Shown here: positions 1-13,700 of the stretch, piece by piece
Layout: every line of letters starts with the position of its first letter
Numbering within the stretch: position 1 is the first letter of the stretch
Assembly (NCBI RefSeq): GCF_910592395.1
Contig: NC_088309.1
Location: 19,038,599-19,102,598, forward strand
Reading direction: 5' to 3'
DNA from: Lineus longissimus
Taxonomy: Eukaryota; Nemertea; Pilidiophora; Heteronemertea; Lineidae
DNA: 64,000 bases
Translations under genes and position numbers: made by a program
The notes under the pieces: generated by a model
Database searches by the model: none
Seen by the model: the letters and a program-made list of their open reading frames with translations, nothing else
What the model was told of the DNA's origin: nothing

Positions 1-1211
1 ACTGTAAGGGTTATTCCTTATCTCCAATTACCAGGTGACGCACCAATCCTTTACCTCAATTTATAAAGAGACCAAACAATTCTCAATCAAAATGAATTTC
101 AAAGACTGCACAAATACGTCAAGATTTTTTCGCAAGTGCAAAGTCAAATCACATTTTTCCAATAACTGCTGCAATCACTAGAGTTTTTGATTTGTGACAT
201 GAAAAATAATCTTTGAATCAAACGATCCCTGATGAAAAGCAGCATGGGAATCAAGTAAATTCTCATATTATAGGATGTTAACACTCAATATTTCTTTGAC
301 GAATCATGACTAATGTTGCTACTTTTATTCCATATTGATGAATTTGGCTTCAACTTCCCAATCAACCTTTTTAAATGTCAAATGCCACAATGTTGTTTTT
401 GAAACAAATATCATAGTTAGCGGTCCAATAAACAATAGATTACCAACCTCTGTCAATTTCATCCACAAAATGTTCTGTATTGTACTAGTCCGGTAACTAT
501 TACTGCAACCTTTGGCAATCAAGTCTCTCAATCATTCTGATACACCCAATATACTAGCAACTCTGATTCATTCAGTCCTCGGCAATTTGTCAATAAAACA
601 TGAAGCAGGAGGATTGCTAACTTCTGACATATTCTATCAATAACCCATGAACTGCTAATGACAGACAATAGCTCACCATCATAGATAGGTACGATGTGTT
701 TATATTTCTCGTGTGGCCGATTGCGCCAATGAGCTCAGCTAACTCGACGCTGTAATCTTGACAAAATGCCCAGCGGCCAATGGCATTCGGGGCCTTATCT
801 GCTCGTTTTCTCCAATAAGCCTGTATCGATAGGAAAAGTGATAATCGATGGCGTATGGTCTGTGTGGCATACTGCCTGGTCTTGGATCACCGATATCGAT
901 CGGCTGTCCATTGCCACTGCAACCGTGAATATACCACGACAATGGCAGAGTGAAGCGTCAGCTGTATTTAGCCGATAACACTGACGGAAGCTCCGACTGC
1001 TTCTAATCTGTGACCATGACACTGTAATCATGGAGTGCATAGATAACACTATTGAGGGAAAGATCAGTAGTTTTTCATTGCCAATGGGGCTTCATTTTTG
1101 CCGCTATATAGCATCATAATCATGACATATCACAATCATGGACACCACAAAGAAGAACGAGGTCAGCTAGGTGGCAATGGTGACTTTGCTCAGCATCAGA
1201 GTAGTATCAGG

Positions 1212-1665
1212 AATCTTTTTGTGACACCTAACTGTCAGATATCACACTTTCCACCCCAGCTAAGCTTTTATTGCAAAAGCGTTGGCCCCGAGCAAACCTT
1301 CACTTCCGCTACCACACAAGCTCCAAGCAACTACCTAAGTGCCTGTGGTTATGGGTGAGTTCTCTTGGGTAACTTTTTATGTCACCACGCAGTCAGATCA
1401 CAACTGTCCACCCCAGCTAAGCCTTCATTGGCAAAGCGTAGCCCCTGAGAAAACCTTCACTTTTACTGCCACGCAGGATCAAAGCAACTACTAAATCGTC
1501 TCTGGTCGTGGGTGACTCTTGGGTATCTTTTCATGACGCCATACGCTGTCAGGGTTCTGTCAGATACCACACTGTCCACCCCAGCTAAGCTTTCATTGCC
1601 AAAGCGTTGGCCCAGAGTAAAGCTTCACTTTCCCTGCCACACAAGATCCAGGCAACAAATACAAA
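1212..1665. repeat. Degenerate tandem repeat, unit about 157-168 bp, 2.7 copies
   Basis: The marker CCACCCCAGCTAAGC recurs at 1251, 1408 and 1576. Each copy is followed by a similar GCAAAGCGT...AACCTTCACTT...CCACAC block. The copies are diverged. It lies in the UNC13 intron. Confidence 0.75.
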
Positions 1666-3361
1666 TATTGTCGCCATGGTAACCGGTGATATAGCCTGGA
1701 CCACAGCGAGCATCTGAGTCGTAACAATCAATGTTGACATATCAGATACTGTTGCTTTTCTTGTTAGATTATGACACTAGATTGGCTTTTAAGGCCATTT
1801 CGCACTCGACAGCTTTTCTAGTGATTTTCTCAAAACATTGAAACAAAATAGGCAAAATCAAGCTGAGTAGGAATTAATATCAAACCTCACCAACTGACTA
1901 GCCATCAATCTCTCAATAGCTGCTGATTTTATATCACATAAGAGGACTTTTATGCCTGTGGTCAATCAATGAAGAAGAAATTCTAATTCAAACTTAGCGT
2001 AATCAAGATCCAGAACTGTTTCTGCTAAAAATGAAGCATCATATTCTATTGTTCCATAATATTGGCAAATGTTGTTGGAAATGGCCAATATTATTTATAA
2101 GTGCCTCCTTAATGGCCTTTTGAGTGGCAAAAAACTCATCAGAAGTCCCAAATTTTTGCATAAGGTAGGTGGTGAATCACCCAAGTGGCAAGGTGAATCA
2201 GAATGTGCCAAATGGTTCACCGCTCTGCACTCCGCAACAAGCCAACTCGTACGAATTTGAACCAAACTACATCAAAAAGCTGTGACTGAGTCACCGCCCA
2301 TTAAATGTACTTGTCCAATATTCATGGCTTATGCCAAACAGGGAGATGAATTACATCTAATACAGTAACCTGTTTCTTTATGTCGAAATTTGCAAGTAAT
2401 CAAATAAATTTTTCTTCTCTACCGGGAGATAGCTTGTAAGTTATAGCTGTCTGCCATCGAAAGAAACTGGCAGTCTTCAATCCCAGCTGAATTTGATTGA
2501 TTGATTATCTGTTACTGGGGAGAATATTGTCGCTTTAGTGTTTGGACATGTTGTCTACTGGACATGAAGATTGAAATGTCCATCTGAAAAATCACTGGTT
2601 GAACACACTGCCATTAAATATCACATTCACTATGTTCTTTTTTCAAAGCCATCACTCATTCATAAGCCCTCGTGAAAGAAAAACTCGAAGGTAGGTTATA
2701 AACCAACAACTTCAGACTCTTGTTTTCAAATACAAAGTGAATAACCAGCAATTCCTGCAACTCCAGGGCTCAGTTGCTCAATCGTCATCAGAGACAATGC
2801 TCAACTAAACTTGTACATGATTTAGGTATCATCACCATAGTATATAGTAAGCATTAAGTCTTCAGCCAAAGTCACTGCTACACCCAATGGAGCAACTGGC
2901 CCTGAACTCTGCTCAAGCTTCCCCTGAAGCTAATCTTTCAGCCACTGGATAACTAGCATTACCTTGGATAATATGGTCAATGCAAAAATCGGCATAAATC
3001 ACTTTTCTAATATCATCCTTTCCAGGCGGATTAAGGTCCTCTTCAATATGACCAACAAGATGATGATCTACGACCAGGAAATCATTGGCAATATTTGATA
3101 GCAAATAGATGATTATCAGCACGAAGCTCTCGAGCTTGGTTAACACTCAAATATCCTCGTATAATAAAGGAAGTACTTTTGATTACACCAGATTACCACA
3201 GTGGGAAATATTTCTATCAGGGGATGAGCCTTTTTTTAGATTCTCCATGGGGAAAACATGCTTATTCAATAAGGGCTAAAAGAGGCCTACTATTATATTG
3301 ACCATATATCATCGTTTGAACATGTTGAGCTTGCTTGTGTGTAATAAGGATTATATAAACC

Positions 3362-3379
3362 GGGGGGGGGGGGGGGGGG
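3362..3379. repeat. Homopolymeric G tract (18 G)
   Basis: Eighteen uninterrupted G residues are directly visible. Comparable G or C runs occur near 21180, 24659, 30066 and 44154. Confidence 0.95.
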
Positions 3380-4612
3380 CTCGGACAAGCCATTGTTTTA
3401 AAATAATTATGAAACTTGTATAGAGCTAATTTGAACATATTTCAGCTTTTTAAACAGCACTTCACAATATCAGCCCTATATATGGTAATGTAATGTAATG
3501 TAAATACCTAATTTATTTAGTACCCTTATCAGATGAATGTTTTCCGATTTTGAGCCCAGTGATGTAACTACTATGCCACTCATCTCTCCTCTCATTAGGA
3601 AGGAGAAAAGACATAATGTTTAAATTCAGGAAAACATTCAAACCCTGAAATATCATTCAAACGCCCCAAAGCCATGCAACAGATTCTATCATGATACAAT
3701 AGAAAATGATTCATAGCAGCTTTCAGTATTCAAATGGCCATTAAAGGAAACATTGAGGATAGATGCCATGAGAACTAATGACTAGTTTTTAGTACAGTAT
3801 GAATTTGAATAGATTCCTATTCAAGATTTTTCACTGTGTTCCTTGAGATTAAAGGCTTGCTTCAAAAATCAATGCAACACATAAAACCCAATGTTAATCA
3901 CAAGTTAGATGGAAAGGTTTTTCTCAATTGTTTCTGGCTGACGACGCCCGAGGTGGAATCAGATAACTGAGGGCGGAGGCCTCGATGATACAGTATGAAG
4001 GAGACTGATGAGTAGTTCTCTTTTTTTATCTTAAAAACATATATGTTCGTCATCAAATGGAATCATCAAATAAAAATGTTTTCAAAGCAAATGGTTCGAT
4101 TTTGACTACATGAATTCCAAGTAATCAAAAGCAGCTGAAAAAATAATCATTGTTGTGGTATATGAGACATATTTATTTGTGAGTTGGTAATCAAAATCAC
4201 TGAAACAAAGTAGCATTCCCGTCCAACCTGGTGTCCAGGTTATTGAGGGTTGTACATTTCTTTGAACTTCCACCTGAATACCATCCAGAGGAAATCAGAG
4301 CTTCTTAATAGCACTTGCGTCCCTAGGTCACTGGTATGCGGTGACGGAGAGAGAGAGAGCACTTGAGCTAGATGCAAACGAGCGATTTTAGTTGCCGCGA
4401 CCTGCGACGGAGCCATGATAACATGACGAGGGATAAAAATTGCATGTCTTAGAGACCTTATGGCGCTTTTAGATCACTGATCTCCTCAGGATGCCTAAAA
4501 GAAGTTGGTTGGTAATGTTTTCGTTTTAAATCCAAGTCCATCATTTTGGCACAAAAGGCGCGGACGAATTTTGAAAATACATGTATACTCGTTGATGAAA
4601 GGTCGTACTTAC

Positions 4613-4712
4613 AACATGAAGTCCTGCTCCCAGCTTGGGCTGTTCCCTTTGACGGCAATCGTTGTCGATTTGACATTCTGTAGCTTTAATGTCGTGTATG
4701 TGTGGAATTTGT
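4613..4712 (-). CDS. UNC13: UNC13 coding exon 3 (C2A domain start)
   Basis: The 100-nt exon sits between TTCTCTTTGCAG and a TT|GTAAGT donor. Its frame reads D18 (completed from exon 2), then residues 19-50, and ends two bases into F51. The SPSWEQDFM block is the most conserved part of the Munc13 C2A strand. No other long ORF represents it, because the true frame opens only between the splice sites. Confidence 0.93.
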
Positions 4713-7700
4713 CTGCAAAGAGAATCATTGATAATACAAGTTAATAATGATAATGATAATACAGGGAAACCTCCAAGTCGATAGATCAATGGTTGAGCAG
4801 TGGACCATGCAACCATCCAAAGATCTGTGGTTCAAATCTTAGTCAACGCAACGTGATTTTTCTTCTAATACTTAAATCTCATTCATTGAATATATACATT
4901 TAAAAGCCCTTAAACATGCTAAGATATCTGAAATAGGACCATTTAATAATTGTTTTAGTTCATAGGTCAAGCCAGAGCGGTTTGGGTGAGACCACAGGCC
5001 CCTGAAGCCTCATTAGCGGGATTATCAGGCTAATAACAATGGGATGAGCCATGCAGGAGTACTTTCCTGGCTTATCCCATTGTTTAGCCCGATAATCCCG
5101 CTAACTAGGCTTCAGGCCTGTGGTGAGACCCGCCACTAAGGCATATTCTACATGTGACTAACACACACACTAGTTTACTGATGCAATGACAATCAGCCAA
5201 CCTAACAGAAGGACAGGCATCATCACAACACCTAAATCTAACACCTCTAAAACACGTGTTAGTCTTGCGCAGACTTGCTCACTCCCCCAAGAAACTCTAA
5301 ACTTAGAATGTCAAAACTTTGGAAGTTGTAATGTCAATTTCAGCATTCAACATTCAGAGGCAAAGATCCACAAGTATTATGATGCTGATATTCTGATGTT
5401 GATGATGATGAATATACAAAATCATAGTTTTTTTTGTGCCAAGATCCCAGAGTCAATGCATACGCAATCATTTTTGTTTATAAACCTTGCTGTGAAAACT
5501 GTGAAACCTGTCCACCGAAAAAAACAGTTTAGGTCTTGAACGCTAATTATTCCATCTGCAAAAATATCTGCGTGTTACGAAAAACAGTAATAGGCAAACA
5601 ACCTTTCATTGCAAATACTGGCATCAATGGTTCCAATTTGCCCGCGAGCATCGCTAGTCTCCGACAGGCTTTAGGGAACTGAAAGAGTTAACGTTATGTG
5701 TGAATAAACCCAGGTGTCCTCTTCACCGGTTAGCGCAGCACAACTACTCGAGTTCAGCTCGCCTCCAAAAACAGAACGCCATCATTTATTTAACGGGAAC
5801 CCCCAGTCAATGTGCAGCACCACTACAAATAGCATACATTGACCAATAGTTGGAAAAAAATCAATGGAAAATTCATTAGGTAGACAAATCAGGAACAAGT
5901 GGCCACCTTCTGTTTCCTGACATACGCATGATGCCTTAGATTTAGGGACAGGCAGATGGTTTAGTGAGATTAGATGGCATACGGTGGCGAAGATTTTAAA
6001 GAAGACTGTGGTGATAATTTCGGCAGTAGATTCTTAACCAAGTTGCCCCCTTCCGTTTCCAGACATGCAATTGATGCCTCAGATAAGACAAGCAGACTTT
6101 GATGGCAAAGAGTTTGAAGCAGACAGTGATAATGATTTTGGTAGAAGATTCTTAAAACAGGTTGCCACCTTCTGTTTCCTGTCATGAGACCTCAGATTAG
6201 ACAAGCAGACGACTGCAAAGATTTTGAAGCAGGCGATGGTGATGATAGTGGCAAAAGAATCTTGACCATTGCCACCTTCTGTTTCCTGACATGCACACGA
6301 TGCCTCAGAAAAGACAAGCAGACGTTGGTGAAGATTTTGAAGCAGACGGTGATAATGATATAATAGGCAGAAGATTCTTAAACAAGTTGCCACCTTCTGT
6401 TTCCTGACAAGCACATGATGCCTCGGATAAGATAAGCAGATATTGACAAAAAATTTGAAGCAGACAGTGGTGATGATTTAGGCAGAAGAATCATAAACAG
6501 GATGCCACCTTCTGTTTGCTGTCATAGGGATGATGCCTCAGATTAGACGGGAGACAGTGGCGAAGATCGGGGCTACGATAGCCGTCAAAACCTAGTTTGC
6601 AGTCAAGGTGCTTACTGAATTAGTCAGAGTGTATGGCTATTTCCCATTATGTGTACTATGCAGGATGATCCTTCCTATGTATCAGGCAATTTAAGGTTGA
6701 ATTGTTTCTGCACATGAATGAGAATGAAGAGGCCCACCCAGGGGCAGAGACTATTGGATCTGGTTCAGTAGCAAAAGCGTTAAAAGAAGATTATCAAAGA
6801 CGACAACTGCCTTTTCTGGCTAATATTTAGCGAAATGTCTGGCACGCGCCAAAGAACTAGTAATCCAATCAAGACCATATGTTGCGCAGAATACGAACTT
6901 TGCGCCATTAATCCAATTTCGATCTGTAAATGTTGTTATTCTACACTTAAGGGCGGGACATGTCAATTTGTTTATCACTGAATGGTATGGAGTCGGGTTG
7001 CCTTGACCCTGATTCTGTGCTGGTCCCTAGGTGGCGCTCGGGGTCACTAGGATATCGACCCAGTATCACTTACTGTCTCTTCAGAGAACCCCAGCAGCAG
7101 AACTATGAAAACAGAAGTACAGATTGTGAGCGAACCTCTCTAGTGGATGGTTAGAAACTGCTGCTTGATAATTTCTGAGGCTAGGGTTGCCTTGGCAGTG
7201 TATGCGTTTGGACGAGACCTCATCCTTAGATAGGAAACTGTTTTGTGATATCATCTCACATTTTCGTCGCCGCCTATACGGAGTGATTGTTTGATTGATC
7301 GTTACTTAACGCACATGAAAGGGAATTGCTTCCAGAAGGTGCGAACAATGACCTAATGAATTGTCAAGATAATTCCCAACTGAGTGACGATATTTCACCC
7401 CAGGGAGCATTCATTAACGCTCAAGGAATGATAATGACGTTTGTACCAGAGTGACGACCAGTGTCGTCTATGCGTCAAGAAAGTCAAGTGCTGATAAAAG
7501 ACAGAGAGGCTGAGTTTTGGGGTGCAGACTTTAGGAGATAAATGGTACAAGTCCAGTCTGAAGTAACCTAGAGCTGGGAACTGTGAAAGACTCAAAACAG
7601 AACAACTGACCCCACGTTCTCACGTCACTTTCGAAACCTTCTTAGCTCAGGGGACATTTTTTCTATATTTCATGATCACCTCTGGGATCACCATTCTTTC

Positions 7701-10700
7701 TGATACTATCCAGGTTTCCAGCCTAAAGAAAACTACAGCCAAACATGCTCACTAGATAGAAGACACCAGGTGAAGTAACGACCATGCCAGTTTGGCATCA
7801 CTCTATGTCGCAGATATGTCCATTGGGACACGTCAAGCATAAAAGTTTTAAGTCTCACACAAATATCAATGTGGATGTAAATCGTGTGACATACAAATCG
7901 CATTGACCTTTACTAGAAACCTTACCAACTTCACTAGTACCACCAATGGTGTATATGAAACACGGTTTGTTCAAAAGACCTCAACCTTCCACAAAGATGA
8001 TATGCACATGAACATAAGGTTTTTCCACGACATTGTATGGATTTCGAAATATTTTCCCAGGGACTATATGAAGCTTTGGGACATGAGAGACCAAAGGCAC
8101 AAAGATCAGGCATCAGGTGTCAAAGATACATAAGGATGTACATACATTGTGTGTACATGTCTGACATCGTATTTGAAATAATGGACTCGATTAATCACCA
8201 TTAATAAAATCTCGACAATCATCTAAATTAATCAATGTCGGGTCAAGAGATATAGCCAGTGAATATGTACAGCACGTACTCATCCCCAAAGGCTGCGTAA
8301 ATCATTTAAATCAGCTCACTGAGTCTGCACTGCATTTTGTTACTGCTGACTTTCCAACTGTATAATAACCCCATTTCAAGATTTTGATCCAAACTGAAAG
8401 CCGGGTCTGACCCTCTTGTCTTGTCCCGGTTAAGCCCACTAATTTATGGGTAAAAACTAGACCGGGTCAAATTTTGTATAGTAAACAAAATTTCTGGTCA
8501 TTTCTTATTAGAGTGCAAATGCAAATACAACTCTTGATAATTTAGTCACTTCGATCAAAAACATTGACGACTTGATGCTTGCTTGATCATCTAATAGTAA
8601 TAAAACAATTTATTGTAAAATTAAATTGTCAGCCAAAGCTTCCTGCACAAGTGAATGGTCATTCTTTCAATTTCACACTTGTAATGCTAATATACTGGCC
8701 ATGACAGCTAACATCCAACACATCACACGCCAGGCATATAAGTTCCATAGATACAAAAGTATCGATTCCCTGACGAGCATTCTGATGGAGAATGGAGCAG
8801 TTCTGGGTCAGGAATAGCGAACCAATCATGCGCAAAAATCAATACAATCATCGCAAGTAAAGACACAGAGAGAGGTATTAGCACATGGTGGAGTACATCA
8901 TTTATAACACACCGTATGGCAAGCATCCATAAAGACCAGGAGAGAGGGATTGGCACTCGTTGCTCCAGTTACTTTTCATCTATGTGCAGGGGAAATTCGA
9001 GACGCTGACATGCAGGGTATCCGCTAGAGGGTACATTTAGCGTACATTCAAAAATGTACTGATACGTACCCTAAAATTATTAAGCCGAAATGATTTTTTG
9101 GCATTCTGGCCGAGAAATGTGTTTAACCAGATGATATTCATGCATTAATGGCCGGAAATCACTGTCCGTTTCTTGGGCTATCCAATTTTATCTTAGAAGA
9201 ATTCAGGACAAGCCTTGGATTGGTCGGGATTAAAGTTGAACGTACTTCTCGGAAATTGGGATGGGCCTTTTTTATAGTTTAAGCCGGAACACACTCATTG
9301 GAAATCGCAGGAAATCCTTGTTTAGTGCATGTAGCTCCCATGAGTCCCAACAGATTCGCAACCGGTCACTTTTTCACGGTTGAAATGGCTTTAAAAATCC
9401 AATTTTTAGAAGTTCGAAACTGCATCACAACTATAATAGTACAGATTGCAATTACTTCTTGTTTTTTTTAAGCCAATTGGTTCGAGCTAGACAGGCTTGG
9501 TGCCTGGGATATGATCAAACATCGGCTATAAGCTCCTCACTGTCAGCGAGACAGATGATTGCCCGGACTGGCTAAATCAGTGTAGTCTAGTACAGATATT
9601 TTGTACATCAGGTACAACCTTTGAAGACCCTTCGGTACCTTCCTCGGTCAAGTAAATTTTAAAATTTGGTGTAGGGCAAGCTTTGACATGCAGCGTTTCC
9701 TTCCACAGCTTACTTTTGACCTGCAGCACACATCTATCTTTCCCACCATTTTTTTTCTAAAAAATATTTTCTTTGAAAATTGGGTAAATGAGCCATCCTG
9801 AGATGTTTTGTGCACCTACAACCCACAACACTAGCTCCTAAATGCCTAAATTTACTGTAAGGTCCTCAACGTTTAGGGAGAGACACCCACCTTGAATCAT
9901 AGAGGGGGACACTTTCCCATCCCCTCTCTTGAGGAGACCCTGCTGTTTCTCCAACCTCCATTTTAATTACCCTTCCACCACAGGAAACAACCTCCATGAA
10001 CACAGTACAAAACGTTGATACACTTAGCATCCATTAGCCCTCAGATTCCCTTTCATTCCAACATCACAAACTTCCTTTGACGTTCTCACAGCCGTAGCTG
10101 AAATACATAGCAATGTGACTAGAGGTGCACTGATAAAGGGATAGACACGTAATTAAATGGTGAAACTGTAAACCCCATTATTTTTGCAAGCCTAATATTT
10201 CCCAATTTTTGTGAGAGAGGACTTAAGGGGTGGGTTTATAAAGTGATATGTATGTCAAGGTGACAAAGCAATTACCAGGTGTATAATTTTTCCAAAGTAC
10301 AGGCTGTACAGGTGTCCATGCATCGCTGCAAAAGTTCTCCCAAGTTGCAATGTGACTCTGGAGGCGTGACCAATGAAACGTGGTAACAACATTTGTGTAA
10401 TTTGATCTAACGTGACATTGGCAAGGTCTGAGTTAAGTTAAAGTCTGACAAAGCAGAGACCTGAGTCTCATACCTTTTGTGGGGTTGAACCAGCGACTTC
10501 TTCAGTGCTAGCTGAGAGTTCATGCATCTATAGACTACCACGGCTCCTGTACTGCATGGATGTCGAGCTGATGCGGGTAGGATCTCGTCACAAGTAGGAA
10601 ATGCTGACACGTGCAAAGGACATGCTTTCTGTCCAGAAAATTAATCAAATACCAGTGAAGGGCATCGTGATAAGATATGCGAAGGATGCAACATTGGTGT

Positions 10701-13700
10701 AGACATGCAATGTTCTACTCAGGTGATCGGCAAGAAAGTGACTTTCACCTAACAGAAACAGAATTGTATAACAACGCGATGTGTGCACAGACACTGGAAC
10801 AAATGCAAGTGATTACTACAGTGCAACTCCCTAAAGGAAGATTCATGCTGGTGTACATCAACTATTCTAATAGAGTCATCTAAGAATATCTGGATGCAGA
10901 GCGAGGATACACCACTATTTGAAATAACGGTTTATGAGTCTTTGAAAAAAGTTAATGGGTTTTGGCCAACACCAATATGGACCCCGTAGAGGTAAAATGG
11001 AACACCATTAGAGTTTTTTTTGGAATCTCAAAAACCTTAGGGATTTGTCATTATACCGAAAAACTTCTAAGGGGTGCATATCTGTGTTGGTTGAAAAACC
11101 CTAAAAATATTTTCAAAATTTCAAAAACCTTTAATTCTAAGAGTGCAGAGGGGTGTATGTGATGAAAACCATCTCCCTCCATATTTTCCTGAAACGGTAA
11201 CTCTACATCCAAATATTTCACTATTCAAGAGTTCATAATTTAGAAACTGATGGTGATCGAATATGTACCAAAAGAAAAAATACAAACCACAACAATATTC
11301 AAGTCACACATTTCAGTAGTACCTCTGTATTGTAAAAGAACACGCTTGAAAATGGCAAAGTGCTGTCCTTAAGTGGGAGGTGTCATGATTACAGAGGTCA
11401 AGTTGTACAGAAATTATCCAATTGGTCAAGGAACCCAGTCTTTGGCCAGCTGTTTTTGAACTCATTTATACCATCAGTTTTTAAAGAGCTAAACCCTTAC
11501 GATGACTCTGTAAGAAAATACTGTACCTTGCTGGGGCGTTCTGCCCCCACCAGCCAAGTCTGCCGCTAAAAATGACAAAAAGAGGAAACTGGTCAGATAG
11601 AAAGGACAGGACAAGGGTTAAAGAAAACCAACCAAGAAACACTTAGTATCTATAAAAAAGAGTTTTGAACAGCCCAGTCAAAATCCTCAGGAGGGATACC
11701 TTTCATTGATAAATCTTGTACTTACTGCTCGTACCAGATTCATTTTTTCATTTTTGTGAGAATTAATTAATTTAAAACGTAAGTAAAACTGTCATGAAAC
11801 TCTCTGTCAATTAACTACCAGCACTAAAAAGATGGATTATAACGAAATTCACAGAGGGGTATATTAAATCAATTGATCATACAAAATGCTGCTGAGTGCA
11901 TCTTTCTAATGAATATTCTGTCGGACTGCTTGGCTTCTTATTCACTACGATGATGGATTAACTACAACATCCATCTAAGCCGAGCCAACATGCTGTCATT
12001 TTCTTGGAAGGATGAAATGAATGAAATAAATCAGGGTCAATGACCGGAAAAGGTTGTGCCTTGCTTTAATTGTAACATCAATTTGGTTTATTGAGACTTT
12101 TTCAAATAGGTCAATTTGGGTCCAGCCACTCGGCACGGGCGTGAGAGAACTATAATATTTGAATATTTCCAATTATTCACCAGGTAACAAGAAAATTCAC
12201 TTTGGGCAGATTCTGAACAAGAGGCCAAAGGGCTTGGTGTTCAGCTGACCATTGCCAGTACATCTTATTCCTACCATGAAGGCAGAACCTGTATGCCCTA
12301 TATGAATTTTTTCGAGAGCTCTTATCCAACGAGTTCTCGTTATTCTGTCTTCTCAGCAAAATACGATGTGTGAATCATGTCATGAATAATAGAGGTTGCA
12401 CACCATCCTGATGCCCAAGCTGACTCTGAGGTGATTCCCTTCCTGCCTATAACATCAACAGTTGGCGTGGGGTGTTTCCGTCCTCCTTGGTAAATTTGGT
12501 CGTAAAAATGATTTAACAGTCTTGGAGTCGTAGGTGACTTCCCACTTCCACTCAGTCATGTCAGTGCCTGATGCATATCATACTGCATGATTTTCTAAAG
12601 TCTACGTTATTCATCTGTTGTTGAGACAAAGCCGCTATGTCTTGACGTTACATCTAGCAGAAGCGTCACATCATATTTAAAAGTCGGTTAAGCTGGGTTG
12701 GGCGCAACATGCTTTTTATCAGGCCTACTCCTACTCCCACTCCTAGGTTATCTGAAGAGTGGTAGCAACCTCTCTACATAAGCCATTGAGTTGGATCCTG
12801 CTAAAGAAAAACAATGCCCTAAAGCGAGGGTGCATATCAAGTATCTTTTGAAGCCAGCTCCTACATTTTAGGATCATATTACAAAACTATTGAACTTGAA
12901 ACCTAAGACATTGTTAGAAAGCAAAATGAGCCCTTACGGAACCTTCATAAAAGCTTTTTAAATGTTGGCATCAAAAGCTGCTTGTCGTACTTCCCACTCC
13001 AAAGTCAAGATTTATCTTAGCTTCTTCTGTTTTTTTAAACACATAAGAAAAAATGCACCAGCTCTAAGATTATGAATGACATTTCCCAAGCGGGCGTATG
13101 AATAGCATCTCATAATTCCCACGCGTATCATAAACCAGATAAGAGCCTGACCGCATCCCGGCCCACTGAGAAGAAATGCCCCAAGAAAAGTTGACGTTTG
13201 ACGTACAAGGAAGAAAGGAAGTTTTCACCGCAATGGTAGTCTTGACAACAGAGCCTCGAAAGTTGTTTCATCCATCGCTGACCTGTACTGTAAACCTAGA
13301 AGTATTTGTGGCAATTTCATTTCACGGTTTCTTGAAATTGCAACTTTGGTGTCCCGTCACTTCAGCATTTGGACAATCATCTGACAGTTATTTCCATCAC
13401 ATTTTCTCATTCGCAGCTTACTTTCACAATTATCTGCGAAAGCAAAAAATGAACGGCACACAAACTTTGCCGGGATTACAGTACAAATTCTAACACAAAC
13501 AACACAGATTCTATTCCACTGGTATCCACAACATTCTGTGAAAACCATGGAAACATTGACAGAATCCATGACAACTCGAAATAATGCTTTTGGTCATTAG
13601 ATGCTGGTAAGCAACTTATCACGCCATATTACAGCCTTTTAAGGAAGGCTAAGATGATAATGTGATAACATGGCCGACTACTTGGTCATTTATCAGATTA

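Larger units (their letters stand above)
1..4612 (-). other. UNC13 intron 3, partial (runs off left edge)
   Basis: This stretch lies downstream of the UNC13 exon-3 donor. I searched both strands for the next expected block of the C2A domain (the EVWNKGLIWD region) and did not find it, so exon 4 probably lies beyond the left edge. It holds a degenerate tandem repeat (about 1212-1665), a G18 tract (3362-3379), a short TAATG microsatellite near 3484 and a short GA run near 4347. I see no convincing exon. Confidence 0.6.

Noticed and set aside
2913-3146. Minus-strand 77-codon frame with a short block (DHHLVGHIEEDLNPPGKDD) that looked exon-like and ends near a GTAATG donor
   Set aside because: I could not match it confidently to any family. 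The left side lacks an acceptor, and it does not match the UNC13 C2A sequence expected next.
4770-4855. Possible tRNA gene
   Set aside because: It has A- and B-box-like sequences, but acceptor and anticodon stems do not pair; a SINE head is the better reading.
7074-7102. A 29-nt segment with good acceptor and perfect GTAAGT donor on the minus strand in UNC13 intron 2
   Set aside because: Its length is not a multiple of three and inclusion would shift the UNC13 frame. It could be a poison exon, but chance is more likely.
13176-13493. 105-codon plus-strand frame in UNC13 intron 2
   Set aside because: No homology, no splice signals, and antisense within an intron; expected by chance.
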